Counted from the stretch's first letter, positions 1 through 7,496 are shown. The stretch is 10,987 nucleotides of DNA from Candidatus Hydrogenedentota bacterium (GCA_030123645.1 JASJYE010000051.1:1-10987); one strand, 5' to 3'. The notes: generated from the sequence alone by a model not told the origin. Program-made: numbers and translations.

Positions 1-21
1 GCGAGTGCGGGAACACTAACT

Positions 22-1419
22 ATGCCAAAATATGTGCTAGCGTTAATCTTTGGTCTTTGCCTCCTGGTCGGCGCGGTCTCGGGCGCGCAGCTAAAGATCG
101 TCGGCGGCGGGGACGTGACGCTCGAAGATCTCATTCGCGAGAAGACCTACGTCACCTTCGTCCTTAAAAGTGGCGCGCGCCTCACAAATACTCGCATTAC
201 AGGCGTCTTTGAGACGACGATCGCGTTCAAGGAGCTGGACAAAGAGCCCTCGGCGTTTACATTGTCGGACATTCAGGAGATCCGGGTGCAGAAGGATCGG
301 CTCCCCCCAAGGAGAGCGTACGCTTTGGGGAGCTCGCTTTCAGAAGATGAACTGATCGTTGTCGAGCGCGCGGCGGAGCGTGCGCTGGAGATCTTCAAGG
401 CATCAAAGGGCAATCAGGGAATTCGCATGGAGGCCGCTCTCGTGCTCGCGGCGAGTACACATGAGAGTAAGTCGGAAGCGCTACGATATCTCCAGGGGCT
501 TGCGGCGGGGAACGACGTGCCGACAGCTATGGCCGCGACGACGTTTTTGTATTTGGCCGGTATCCCGGCGGATCCAGATGTGATCCGAGCGGGCTTCCAG
601 AGCGGTAACCGTCAGGCGCGGGCATCGGCGGCGAGGCTCGCGGGCCTGACGAACAATGAGACCTTCCTGCCGGAAGTGCGAACGATGCTGCGGGACTCGA
701 TGGTCGAAATTTTCCCATCTGCGGCGAAAGCGATCGGACGCATGGGCGGACGCTCCGACCTGCCTGAACTTTACGGGGCGCTGCATGCGCTCACAGAGGT
801 GAAGGGCGAGGCGGCGGTGTTCGCGTTGAGCCTGATGGGAGGCGAAGAAGTACATCAGGAAATGCTCGAAATGCTCGATAAGAGCAAGGGGGTCGAGTGG
901 TTTCGCGTGTTGCGGGTACTTTACGCCCTTGACGATGATCGGGCGAAGGAATTGATGAAGACAGAAGCCTTGCTGCAGCCGGCCTACCAGCGCGTTGCGG
1001 CACTTCTGCTGGCGGCGGATGAGGTCCGGGAGGGAACGCTGTTTCTCCGAGACTATCTTGAGAAGGCAGAAGATCCGGTTTTGAAGAACCTGAATTTTAA
1101 GGCGAAGGTCGCGGAGACGCTTTACATGACGGGCGACATTCATGCGAAAAACCTTCTCCAGGAGTTGGTCAATATCAGACCTAACACGATCTACGCCCGC
1201 GGCCGCACGGCCGACGAGAAGTATAAGGCGCGAATCGCGACCGAGATTCAATTGCACGCTGTAAGGCTCATCGGAGATACGGGAGCCCGGGGTCTGCTTT
1301 CATTACTGGCCGGGCCGGTGGAAAGCGTCGATCCTTATGTGGCCATCACTGCGTGTACAGCGGCGACGGCGATAGGGAACCCGGAGTTCGGCGCCAGGTT
1401 CAAGGACGCGCGGCGTTAG
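22..1419 (+). CDS. Secreted HEAT-repeat protein
   Basis: The 465-residue product begins with a hydrophobic signal peptide (about residues 1-21, ending VSGA before Gln), so it is probably exported. Residues about 22-95 form a beta-rich stretch with a VTFVLKSGARL segment and a later FTLSDIQEIRV segment; this could be a small SH3/Sm-like fold, which is inference. From about residue 110 the protein is alpha-helical with recurring Ala/Leu-rich helix pairs (for example RMEAALVLAAST, RQARASAARLAGLT, IFPSAAKAIGRMG, PYVAITACTAATAIG), typical of HEAT/PBS-lyase-type repeats, which usually act as protein-binding scaffolds. No catalytic motif is seen. The ATG at 22 is chosen because it directly precedes the signal peptide; its ribosome binding site is weak. 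The acylphosphatase gene follows after 10 bases. The partner and role are unknown. Confidence 0.85.
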   Translation: MPKYVLALIFGLCLLVGAVSGAQLKIVGGGDVTLEDLIREKTYVTFVLKSGARLTNTRITGVFETTIAFKELDKEPSAFTLSDIQEIRVQKDRLPPRRAYALGSSLSEDELIVVERAAERALEIFKASKGNQGIRMEAALVLAASTHESKSEALRYLQGLAAGNDVPTAMAATTFLYLAGIPADPDVIRAGFQSGNRQARASAARLAGLTNNETFLPEVRTMLRDSMVEIFPSAAKAIGRMGGRSDLPELYGALHALTEVKGEAAVFALSLMGGEEVHQEMLEMLDKSKGVEWFRVLRVLYALDDDRAKELMKTEALLQPAYQRVAALLLAADEVREGTLFLRDYLEKAEDPVLKNLNFKAKVAETLYMTGDIHAKNLLQELVNIRPNTIYARGRTADEKYKARIATEIQLHAVRLIGDTGARGLLSLLAGPVESVDPYVAITACTAATAIGNPEFGARFKDARR

Positions 1420-1429
1420 ATAGACCGGG

Positions 1430-1711
1430 GTGGCCATGTGCCAGGCGCTTCATGTCTGTATTTCGGGCTTGGTTCAGGGGGTGGGCTTTCGCTACGCGAT
1501 GTACCGGCATGCGGGTTCGCTGGGCTTGATGGGATGGGTGCGAAACACGCCGGACGGCCGCGTGGAGGCGCTGGTCGAGGGGGAGCGTGAGGTCTTAGAG
1601 AGGATGCTTGAATGGTGCCGGCGGGGGCCTGTGTTGTCTCGGGTGGACAAGGTGGATAGCACGTGGACGCAGGCCACGAAATCATTCGAGGGCTTTGAGA
1701 TCACGTTCTGA
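1430..1711 (+). CDS. acyP: Acylphosphatase
   Basis: This is a 93-residue protein of normal family length. Acylphosphatases are small cytosolic enzymes that hydrolyse carboxyl-phosphate bonds in compounds such as acetyl phosphate or 1,3-bisphosphoglycerate. The two family signatures are present: GLVQGVGFR at residues 13-21, with the phosphate-binding catalytic Arg21, and GWVRNTPDGRVE at residues 35-46, with catalytic Asn39. The C-terminus GFEITF also fits. The frame opens with GTG at 1430; an ATG two codons later (1436) is an equally good start. It lies 10 bases after the HEAT-repeat gene and may be cotranscribed with it. Its last 30 bases overlap the 3' end of the convergent mocA-like gene. 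Confidence 0.93.
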   Translation: MAMCQALHVCISGLVQGVGFRYAMYRHAGSLGLMGWVRNTPDGRVEALVEGEREVLERMLEWCRRGPVLSRVDKVDSTWTQATKSFEGFEITF

Positions 1712-2317
1712 GCGTGGCTCATCCGAAGCCAAAGCCCTGAGGGCACGCTGGTAGTCCTCTGGATAATCGATGTCTTCGAGGATGGCAGGCGTGTCAATTG
1801 ATACTCCTGTCACCGCCTCGGGGTGGGCGCGCAGGAGCCCGCGCAACCCAGTATCGTCGAAACGATTCATGACTTCGGTGTGAAAACGCATCGGCACCAA
1901 AATGGGATGTCCCCGGCGGCCTTCGAAGACGGGGACGAGTAGGCGGTCCGTATTTTTGATGTGCTCCTCTAGGAGACGATCGATCGTTGCGGCGGTTATC
2001 GAGGGCTGATCTCCGAGGACTATCAGGGCGGCTTGCCAGGACCCATCTGCTGCCGCCGCCGTGAGACCGGCGCGCACGGAGGTGAGCATGCCCTCGCGGT
2101 AGTTGGTGTTGTGCGCGAAAACGACGGTGCGGCCGCGAAGACGGTGCATGACGCGATCCGGCTCGTGACCGGTAACGATTAGGCATGTGCCGGCGCCGCT
2201 CTCGAGTACCTGGTCGGTAATGTGCTCGATGATGGTGGATCCCGCGTAGGGCAGAAACAGTTTTTGGGTCCCCATGCGTGTCGACTCGCCCGCGGCGAGA
2301 ACTACGGCGCCGATCAT
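1682..2317 (-). CDS. mocA: MocA-like molybdenum cofactor cytidylyltransferase (NTP transferase)
   Basis: The 211-residue protein is of the MobA/MocA nucleotidyltransferase family, which transfers a nucleotide from CTP (MocA) or GTP (MobA) to molybdopterin. Visible motifs are the N-terminal nucleotide-binding loop LAAGESTRMGTQK (residues 7-19), GDQP (102-105, metal and nucleotide binding), RRGHPIL (134-140) and the C-terminal DIDYPEDY (182-189), in the expected order and length. The start at 2317 is chosen because homology begins with MIGAVVLAAG; the longer open frame upstream is not homologous. The ATG overlaps the stop of the XdhC-like frame as ATGA, suggesting translational coupling. MocA rather than MobA is preferred because the gene lies divergent to a xanthine dehydrogenase-family operon whose relatives (PaoABC, CoxLMS) use the cytosine dinucleotide cofactor. 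That choice is inferred from context. Confidence 0.88.
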   Translation of the reverse strand: MIGAVVLAAGESTRMGTQKLFLPYAGSTIIEHITDQVLESGAGTCLIVTGHEPDRVMHRLRGRTVVFAHNTNYREGMLTSVRAGLTAAAADGSWQAALIVLGDQPSITAATIDRLLEEHIKNTDRLLVPVFEGRRGHPILVPMRFHTEVMNRFDDTGLRGLLRAHPEAVTGVSIDTPAILEDIDYPEDYQRALRALASDEPRSERDLKALE

Positions 2318-2511
2318 TTGTAGAGGGCGGCTTCGGCTGGATATGCCGCATGAAGATGGCGGTAAAGATGGGGGGCGGTGAGGAGCTTGGCCGTCGATGA
2401 TGGCTTTGGAACCGGCCTTTTGGGGGTCGACGCTTGAGAGTACACGACGGTACCGAGTGCGAAAGAGCGCCCTTCGTCCAGCCATTCCAGCGCTTTTCTG
2501 TAAATATCCAT
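2314..2511 (-). pseudogene. XdhC/CoxI-like remnant upstream of mocA
   Basis: A 65-codon frame starts MDIYRKALEWLDEGRSFALG and continues TVVYSQASTP, which matches the N-terminus of XdhC/CoxI/PaoD proteins, the chaperones that load molybdenum cofactor into hydroxylases. After STP the family normally reads about xKAGAKMLVxxDG. Here that text appears in the neighbouring frame as QKAGSKAIIDGQ, so one base seems missing from the run of five C in positions 2425-2440. Beyond it, none of the GGGC motif, the Rossmann domain or the remaining 200 or more residues is present in any frame. The frame instead ends at a TGA overlapping the mocA ATG. I read it as an XdhC gene reduced by a frameshift plus an internal deletion. 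A real 65-residue protein whose only job is coupling to mocA cannot be excluded. No strong ribosome binding site precedes the ATG at 2511. Confidence 0.55.
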
Positions 2512-2549
2512 GGGCTCGGCCCTGATGACTCCCTGTGCACGGACCAATC

Positions 2550-2578
2550 ATGGTAAACCATTTACAAAATGCCATCAA
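2550..2578 (-). promoter_or_regulatory. Candidate promoter for the xdhC-like/mocA unit with overlapping palindrome
   Basis: On the minus strand TTGATG (2578-2573) and TACCAT (2555-2550) are separated by 17 bases, each matching four of six sigma-70 consensus positions. The -10 box lies inside the palindrome ATGGT-AA-ACCAT (2550-2561), which could be an operator. Transcription from here would start about 30 bases before the ATG at 2511. The match is modest and could be chance. Confidence 0.3.
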
Positions 2579-2703
2579 ACCAGGCTTGCACGGGCGGTAT
2601 CTGGGCCAAAATTGGGTTGCATCTGCACCGAAGGAATGATACGCTCCCTCTTATATTCGGGCTGGCGCCAATTAGCCTTATTGGTTATTTCATGACTGTC
2701 ACT

Positions 2704-2743
2704 GTGCCGGAACCACCGGTTTGGTGCCGGAACTACCGGTTTG
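2704..2743 (+). repeat. Two tandem 20-bp direct repeats before the hydroxylase operon
   Basis: Two copies of a 20-base unit beginning GTGCCGGAAC and ending ACCGGTTTG lie head to tail (2704-2723 and 2724-2743), differing by one base (C at 2714, T at 2734). Each contains the palindrome ACCGGT, and the first also contains AACC-ACC-GGTT. The pair ends four bases before the Shine-Dalgarno sequence of the iron-sulfur subunit gene, so it must be in or near the transcript leader. A regulator binding site (two turns of helix apart) is the simplest reading; function is inferred from position only. Confidence 0.55.
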
Positions 2744-2758
2744 GGTTAGGAGGAGAAG

Positions 2759-3385
2759 ATGTCGACTAAGAATACCAAGCATGAACCATCGGGTATCTCG
2801 CGCCGGGGTTTCTTAAAAGGCGTGGGGGCCGGTGCGGTCGCGACCGGGCTTTTGCAGGAAGTGAGTGAAAGCGCCGGGATCGCTGAGGCGGCGACGCCAA
2901 CGACGTTAGGACCGGGCGAAATCCCGATCAAGTTAAATGTCAATGGGCAAAGCCGCAGCCTAAATGTCGAGCCGCGGGTGACTTTGCTGGACGCGCTGCG
3001 CAACCGGCTGGATGTCACGGGGACTAAGAAGGTGTGCGACAGGGGAACTTGTGGGGCGTGCACGGTTCTGCTGGATGGGAAAGTCGTCTACTCGTGTAGC
3101 GTTTTGGCCGTTGAAGCGCAGGATAAGAAAATTGTGACGATCGAGGGGCTGGGGACGCCGGACAATTTGAGCGACATGCAGGCGGCCTTTATCGAACATG
3201 ATGCATCGCAGTGCGGGTTCTGCACGCCGGGGTTCATTGTGGCCACGACGGCCTTCGTCCGGGACAATCCAGGGGCGACGCTGGAGGAAGTCCGGGAAGG
3301 ATTGGGAGGCAACCTTTGCCGTTGCGGCACCTATGCGGGCATCACCGCGGCAACCTTTGAGCAGGCGCAGAAAGGAGGCGCGTAA
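2759..3385 (+). CDS. Tat-exported [2Fe-2S] subunit of a xanthine dehydrogenase-family hydroxylase
   Basis: This 208-residue electron-transfer subunit carries two [2Fe-2S] clusters. The N-terminus has a twin-arginine signal, SRRGFLKG at residues 14-21, followed by an Ala/Gly-rich hydrophobic stretch and a likely cleavage site near residues 42-45 (AEAA). The plant-ferredoxin-type cluster is bound by Cys93, Cys98, Cys101 and Cys113; the helical domain cluster by Cys152, Cys155, Cys187 and Cys189 (QCGFCTPG and CRCGTY). The start at 2759 follows a strong AGGAGG (2748-2753). The arrangement resembles PaoA/YagT, where this subunit carries the only Tat signal and the other two subunits are exported with it. 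Electrons should pass from the Mo centre through these clusters to FAD. The next gene overlaps by one base (TAATG). Confidence 0.95.
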   Translation: MSTKNTKHEPSGISRRGFLKGVGAGAVATGLLQEVSESAGIAEAATPTTLGPGEIPIKLNVNGQSRSLNVEPRVTLLDALRNRLDVTGTKKVCDRGTCGACTVLLDGKVVYSCSVLAVEAQDKKIVTIEGLGTPDNLSDMQAAFIEHDASQCGFCTPGFIVATTAFVRDNPGATLEEVREGLGGNLCRCGTYAGITAATFEQAQKGGA

Positions 3386-5523
3386 TGGCTAAGTTAGCAT
3401 GGCCCGGGCCGGATAGGCGCAAGAACATCGGAGCGCGTATCAGCCGTCTCGATGGCCCTGAGAAGACGACCGGCACTGCGAAGTACTCTTATGACATGAA
3501 TCGCGAGGGCATGCTCTACGCGAAGCTGTATCAGTCGCCGCATGCGATCGCGAAGGTGACGGCGGTCGATACGAGTGAGGCCGAGGCGATGCCTGGTGTC
3601 AAAGGCGTTTACATTGAGAAGGACCGGCGGGGCGAGTTTCCGAATATCACCTATGCCGGCGATATTATTTGCGCGATAGCGGCCACGTCGGAGGAGATAG
3701 CCGATGAAGCCCTCACTAAGGTGAAGGTGAGCTATTCGGATATCGGCTCGCCGCAGATGAACGATAATGACCCCTCGCTGATTTCGGGCCGCGACCAATC
3801 GAAGGAGCAGGGCGACCCGGATGCGGGGTTTGGGGAAGCGGATGCCGTTAGCGAGGGCACTTATGGTCTGGCGTGTATCACGCACGCCTGTCTGGAGTCC
3901 CATGGGCAAATGGCGGAATTTAAGGATGGTGAACTGTATGTGTGGCCATCGACCCAGAATGTGTCCGGGTATGCCGGCGGCCTAGCGCGTGCGGCGGAGT
4001 TGAGTGCGGACAAAATCCACGTCGAATGCCAGTATATGGGCGGCGGCTTTGGCTCGAAGTTTGGCGCGGACAAATGGGGCAGCATAAGCACGATTCTATC
4101 GAAGCAGACGGCTAAGCCGGTTAAGCTGATGCTCGAACGCGATCAGGAGCACAAGGTGGCCGGACATCGGCCTTCGGCTTTCGGTACAGTCAAGATAGGC
4201 GTGAAGAAGGACGGCACGATTACGGCGTGGGACTCGGACATCTGGGGTTCCGGCGGAATGGGGAACTTTCGGATGCCTCCGCTTCCCTACGTCTTCACGG
4301 GGCTCCCGAACTACCGCACGTTGGGGCGCGGCATTAAGGTGAACCGCGGGGCGGCGCGCGCATGGCGCGGCCCGAATCATCCTCAGGCGGCGCTGATTAC
4401 AATGTGCGCGCTGGATGACGCTGCGCACGCCATTGGCATGGACTCGCTGAGTTTCTTCAAGAAGAATCTTCATCTCACGGACCGGCCGGAGGTGTATGCG
4501 GAGGAATTGGACAAGGCCGCTGAGATGATCGACTGGAAGGGCAAGTGGCACCCGCGCGGGGAAAATACCGGCGGATCGATGCGCAGCGGTCTCGGCCTGT
4601 CGATTCATACCTGGGGCGGCGGCGGCGGTCAATCGGACTGCGCGGTGACGATCAACCCGGACGGCTCAGTTGTGGGCCGCACGGGCACGCAGGACCTCGG
4701 AACGGGTACGCGGACGGTACAGGCCATCGTGTTGTCCGATACGCTGGGGCTGCCTGTGGACAAGGTGCGGATAGAGATTGGTAAGAACAGTCTTCCGGCC
4801 TCCGGCGCTTCGGGCGGCAGCACCACGGTCGGTGGCGTATCGTCGTCAACGCGCGACGCTGCGACTCAGGCGCTCAATGCGTTGCTTGAGAAGGTCGCGC
4901 CGGACTTGGGTGTCGAGGCGGACAAACTCGAAGCTTGGGACGGGCGCATTCAGGAGATCGGGAACCCCTCGAAGGGTATGTCCTGGGAACAGGCCTGCTC
5001 GCTCTTGGGCGGGATGGCCATCACGAAACAGGGCAGCAAAGATACTTCGGACGGCACCATACTGACGGTGAGCGGCGTCGGCGGCGTTGGCATAGCTGAC
5101 GTGACCGTGGACATTGAGACGGGCATGGTCACGATAAACGAATATGCGGCCGTCCAGGATTGCGGACTGATCATCGACGAGAAGACCTGCGAAAGTCAGT
5201 TGTACGGCGGCACGATTATGGGCATCACCTACGCGCTGTATGAGGAAACGGTGTACGATCCGGCGACGGGTGCGATGCTGAATCCGGACTTCGAGTTCTA
5301 TAAAATCGCGGGATTGGCAGACGTCGGCAAGATCAAGGTCCATCTCATGCGCGGCCCGAAGTATGAAGACCGCGGGGTCGTCGGTATTGGAGAACCGGCG
5401 GTGATATCTCAAGGCGCGGCCATTGCGAACGCGGTGGCAAACGCAATTGGCGTGCGGGTGCCGGAGCTTCCGCTAACGCCTGACCGCGTGCTCGACGCTA
5501 TCAGCAAGGGAGGAGTAGCATGA
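3385..5523 (+). CDS. Molybdopterin-binding catalytic subunit, xanthine dehydrogenase family
   Basis: The 712-residue catalytic subunit binds the molybdenum cofactor and hydroxylates or oxidises a carbon substrate such as an aldehyde or N-heterocycle; the substrate cannot be told from sequence. The N-terminal aldehyde oxidase a/b hammerhead domain spans roughly residues 15-120, with Mo-cofactor domains after it. Visible motifs are GGGFGSK (219-225), RGAARAWRGPNHPQ (321-334), with Arg328 where the family has its active-site arginine segment, TQDLGTGT (435-442), GSTTVGG (478-484) and GIGEPA (667-672), with Glu670 as the expected catalytic base. Length is close to PaoC/YagR. It has no signal peptide, consistent with co-export with the Tat subunit. 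AAAGGAGG (3371-3378) precedes the start, and its TGA overlaps the next ATG. Confidence 0.95.
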   Translation: MAKLAWPGPDRRKNIGARISRLDGPEKTTGTAKYSYDMNREGMLYAKLYQSPHAIAKVTAVDTSEAEAMPGVKGVYIEKDRRGEFPNITYAGDIICAIAATSEEIADEALTKVKVSYSDIGSPQMNDNDPSLISGRDQSKEQGDPDAGFGEADAVSEGTYGLACITHACLESHGQMAEFKDGELYVWPSTQNVSGYAGGLARAAELSADKIHVECQYMGGGFGSKFGADKWGSISTILSKQTAKPVKLMLERDQEHKVAGHRPSAFGTVKIGVKKDGTITAWDSDIWGSGGMGNFRMPPLPYVFTGLPNYRTLGRGIKVNRGAARAWRGPNHPQAALITMCALDDAAHAIGMDSLSFFKKNLHLTDRPEVYAEELDKAAEMIDWKGKWHPRGENTGGSMRSGLGLSIHTWGGGGGQSDCAVTINPDGSVVGRTGTQDLGTGTRTVQAIVLSDTLGLPVDKVRIEIGKNSLPASGASGGSTTVGGVSSSTRDAATQALNALLEKVAPDLGVEADKLEAWDGRIQEIGNPSKGMSWEQACSLLGGMAITKQGSKDTSDGTILTVSGVGGVGIADVTVDIETGMVTINEYAAVQDCGLIIDEKTCESQLYGGTIMGITYALYEETVYDPATGAMLNPDFEFYKIAGLADVGKIKVHLMRGPKYEDRGVVGIGEPAVISQGAAIANAVANAIGVRVPELPLTPDRVLDAISKGGVA

Positions 5524-6491
5524 ACGCTTTTGAATATGCCAGTCCCACCTCGGTGGATGACGCCGTTTCGTTGCTCTCGGATTCTTGGGGCGAGACGGAG
5601 GTGCTTGCGGGCGGTACCGATCTTCTCACTTTGCTGAAACAAGGGCTGACGGCGCCGCGTCTTGTGGTGAGCCTGTCGAATGTAAAGCAACTAAGTGGGA
5701 TCTCGAAGAAGGGCGGCAGTTTGGAGATCGGGGCGACGACGACGCTCTCGGAACTGGTGGCGAATGCCGATGTCCAGGAGCATTTCCCTGCTCTGGTCAC
5801 AGCGGCGAACAACATCGGCAGTACGCAAATACTCAATGCGGGCACGGTGGGCGGCGACCTGTTGCAGCGCCCGCGATGCTGGTATTTCCGTAACGGCTTC
5901 GGCCTTTTCGGCACGCACGATGGCGAGCCGCTCGTTCCCACGGGTGACAACCGCTACCACGCCATATTTGGCAATTCGGGTGCGGCGAAGTTCGTCAATG
6001 CTTCGAGCCTTGCGCCTGGTTTGATTGCGCTTGGCGCGACGCTGTCCGTCCAAGGGCCGGGTGGTGCGCGGGAGGTCAAGGCCTCAGAGTTCTACAGCAC
6101 GCCCAAGAGTGAAAATGACCGCGAATATACGTTGAAGCCCAACGAGGTGCTTACCGGCGTTTCAATTCCGATGCAGGGCCTTCGCAATGGCACCTATGAG
6201 GTCCGCCAGCGCCGAGGGCTGGACTGGCCCATGGTGGCGGCATCGGTCGCCTTCGAGCACGGCGGCGGGACGGTGAGTGACGCCAGGATTGTGCTGGGCC
6301 ATGTCGCGCCGGTGCCATGGTTCGCGGAGAAGGCCTCGAAAGAACTCGGCGGAAAGCAGCCGAACGATGCCGCCTTAAAATCGGCGTCGGAAGCCGCCGT
6401 GGCGGATGCGACGCCCCTGAGCCGAAACGGCTATAAGGTTCAGCAGCTGAGGGTGGCCGTTCGCCGTGCGATTGAGGCGGCGCTTGCGTAG
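5520..6491 (+). CDS. FAD-binding subunit of the hydroxylase, with cysteine-depleted PaoB-like insert
   Basis: The 323-residue subunit has the CoxM/PaoB fold: FAD-binding loop AGGTDL (30-35), second loop NAGTVGGDLLQR (106-117, with Asp113 in place of the usual Asn), and a C-terminal CO-dehydrogenase flavoprotein domain from about residue 215. It passes electrons from the iron-sulfur subunit to an external acceptor. After the second loop comes RPRCWYFRNGFGLF and a segment ending DNRYHAIFGN, the insert that in PaoB-type proteins carries a [4Fe-4S] cluster. Here Cys120 is the only cysteine in the whole protein, so a four-Cys cluster cannot form. The start uses an ATGA overlap with the upstream stop and a strong AAGGGAGGAG (5505-5514 region). 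It is the last gene of the operon. Confidence 0.93.
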   Translation: MNAFEYASPTSVDDAVSLLSDSWGETEVLAGGTDLLTLLKQGLTAPRLVVSLSNVKQLSGISKKGGSLEIGATTTLSELVANADVQEHFPALVTAANNIGSTQILNAGTVGGDLLQRPRCWYFRNGFGLFGTHDGEPLVPTGDNRYHAIFGNSGAAKFVNASSLAPGLIALGATLSVQGPGGAREVKASEFYSTPKSENDREYTLKPNEVLTGVSIPMQGLRNGTYEVRQRRGLDWPMVAASVAFEHGGGTVSDARIVLGHVAPVPWFAEKASKELGGKQPNDAALKSASEAAVADATPLSRNGYKVQQLRVAVRRAIEAALA

Positions 6492-6561
6492 GAATCGTAG
6501 AGCGGGCTGCGGAAGCTAGTCATCAGCACAAACTAAATACACTCAACAGGTTACGGAGAAT

Positions 6562-6774
6562 ATGGCGATGGCGACCAAGAAGGGACAGCTGGGTACCCGG
6601 CTATGCAGGCATATCCGCTCGAAGGAGAGTTTTTACTCGACAACTCCCCTTGTTGAGGACGAATTTCATAGCGGTATCTACTGGTGCAACCAGACGGGCG
6701 ACGGGGTCGGCGTAGATGGGGGCTGTGCCGCCGCTGAGGAATGTACCCCCGACCGTGAATGTTATGAAGGGTAA
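6562..6774 (+). CDS. Small cysteine-rich protein of unknown function
   Basis: A 70-residue product with five cysteines (15, 42, 55, 61 and 67), a Cys-Arg-His at 15-17, a YWCNQT motif around residue 42 and a C-terminal ECTPDRECYEG. The spacing suggests metal binding or disulfides. The overall pattern (CxH, then WC-x-x-T, then C-x5-C-x5-C) resembles short orphan proteins I associate with planctomycete-like genomes, but I cannot name a family. It has no signal peptide or membrane segment. The ATG at 6562 has GGAG (6556-6559 region) upstream; a second ATG two codons later would also serve. It lies 70 bases after the hydroxylase operon and 41 bases before the DUF1326 gene, all on the same strand. 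Confidence 0.6.
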   Translation: MAMATKKGQLGTRLCRHIRSKESFYSTTPLVEDEFHSGIYWCNQTGDGVGVDGGCAAAEECTPDRECYEG

Positions 6775-6815
6775 TGTAACGGATTGACGCGAAGCGACAT
6801 CGCGGGGAGGTTTTC

Positions 6816-7496
6816 ATGAAACAGGGAATGCATGTAATCGGCACCGCCGTCTGTGTGCTGATGGCGGTGGCGGCATTTGCCGGCACGCCGGGGGATGCCA
6901 CGATTGAGGGCAAGTATCTGGAGGTTCGTTCTTGTGACGTGTATACCGGGGCCTGCACTGCCAGTAGTGAGGTAGGTCTGACGGGCAGGGAGGCGGTCCT
7001 CGCGTGGGACATCACGAAGGGTTCGCACCAGGGCGTCAACCTGGCCGGCTTGAAGGTGGTGGCGATCGTGCGGGCAAGCGCCACGCTTGGCCCCACCAGC
7101 GGATCGGTTTATCCGGCGAAGTCGGTCGTGGTGGTCGATGAGAAAGCAAACGCCGCGCAGCGCGAAGCGTTGCTGGCCTTTGCGAAGGAGATGGCGGGCC
7201 GTCTGCTCGATGACGTGATCTACGTTGAGGCGGCGCCGATAGCGATGGCGATTCATCAGCCGGAGCAGGGCTATGCGAGGCTGACTGCCGGCGATAAGGT
7301 GGCGATCGAGACGCGTAGCCTCTCCGAGAGCGACAGTCACTGCGGAAACGAGGTGATCTATTATGGTCCGCTAACGCGGGTCTATAATGCGACGGCCGCC
7401 CACACAGAGTTAGACCGCTTCAGCGGGGCTGGGCTCGGCCTAACGTGGAGTAATAGCGGCGGGCGGAGTGCCTGGTTGGCGACCTTCTCCAATTAG
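6816..7496 (+). CDS. Secreted DUF1326-domain protein
   Basis: The 226-residue protein has a clear signal peptide (about 1-22, ending AFAG). Residues about 28-165 fit the DUF1326 pattern: IEGKYLEVRSCDVYTGAC (30-47) in place of the usual GDYxExCNCDxxCPC, then LAWDITKGSHQGVNLAGLKV (62-81), VVVDEKANAAQREAL (105-119) and YARLTAGDKVAIETR (153-167). Cys40, Cys47 and Cys176 remain, but the family's CPC part is absent. A C-terminal extension holds DSHCGNEVIYYGPLT (173-187) and a Ser/Gly-rich end. DUF1326 has no established biochemical role. The start at 6816 has GGGGAGG (6804-6810) five bases away. An intrinsic terminator follows the stop. Confidence 0.85.
   Translation: MKQGMHVIGTAVCVLMAVAAFAGTPGDATIEGKYLEVRSCDVYTGACTASSEVGLTGREAVLAWDITKGSHQGVNLAGLKVVAIVRASATLGPTSGSVYPAKSVVVVDEKANAAQREALLAFAKEMAGRLLDDVIYVEAAPIAMAIHQPEQGYARLTAGDKVAIETRSLSESDSHCGNEVIYYGPLTRVYNATAAHTELDRFSGAGLGLTWSNSGGRSAWLATFSN

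Noticed and set aside
481..1257. Long minus-strand frame of 258 codons inside the HEAT-repeat gene
   Set aside because: Arg/His-rich shadow without motifs; the plus-strand frame has a signal peptide and repeats.
3394..5412. Several minus-strand frames of 170-190 codons opposite the molybdopterin subunit
   Set aside because: All lie within a plus-strand gene with every family motif intact; they are composition artefacts.
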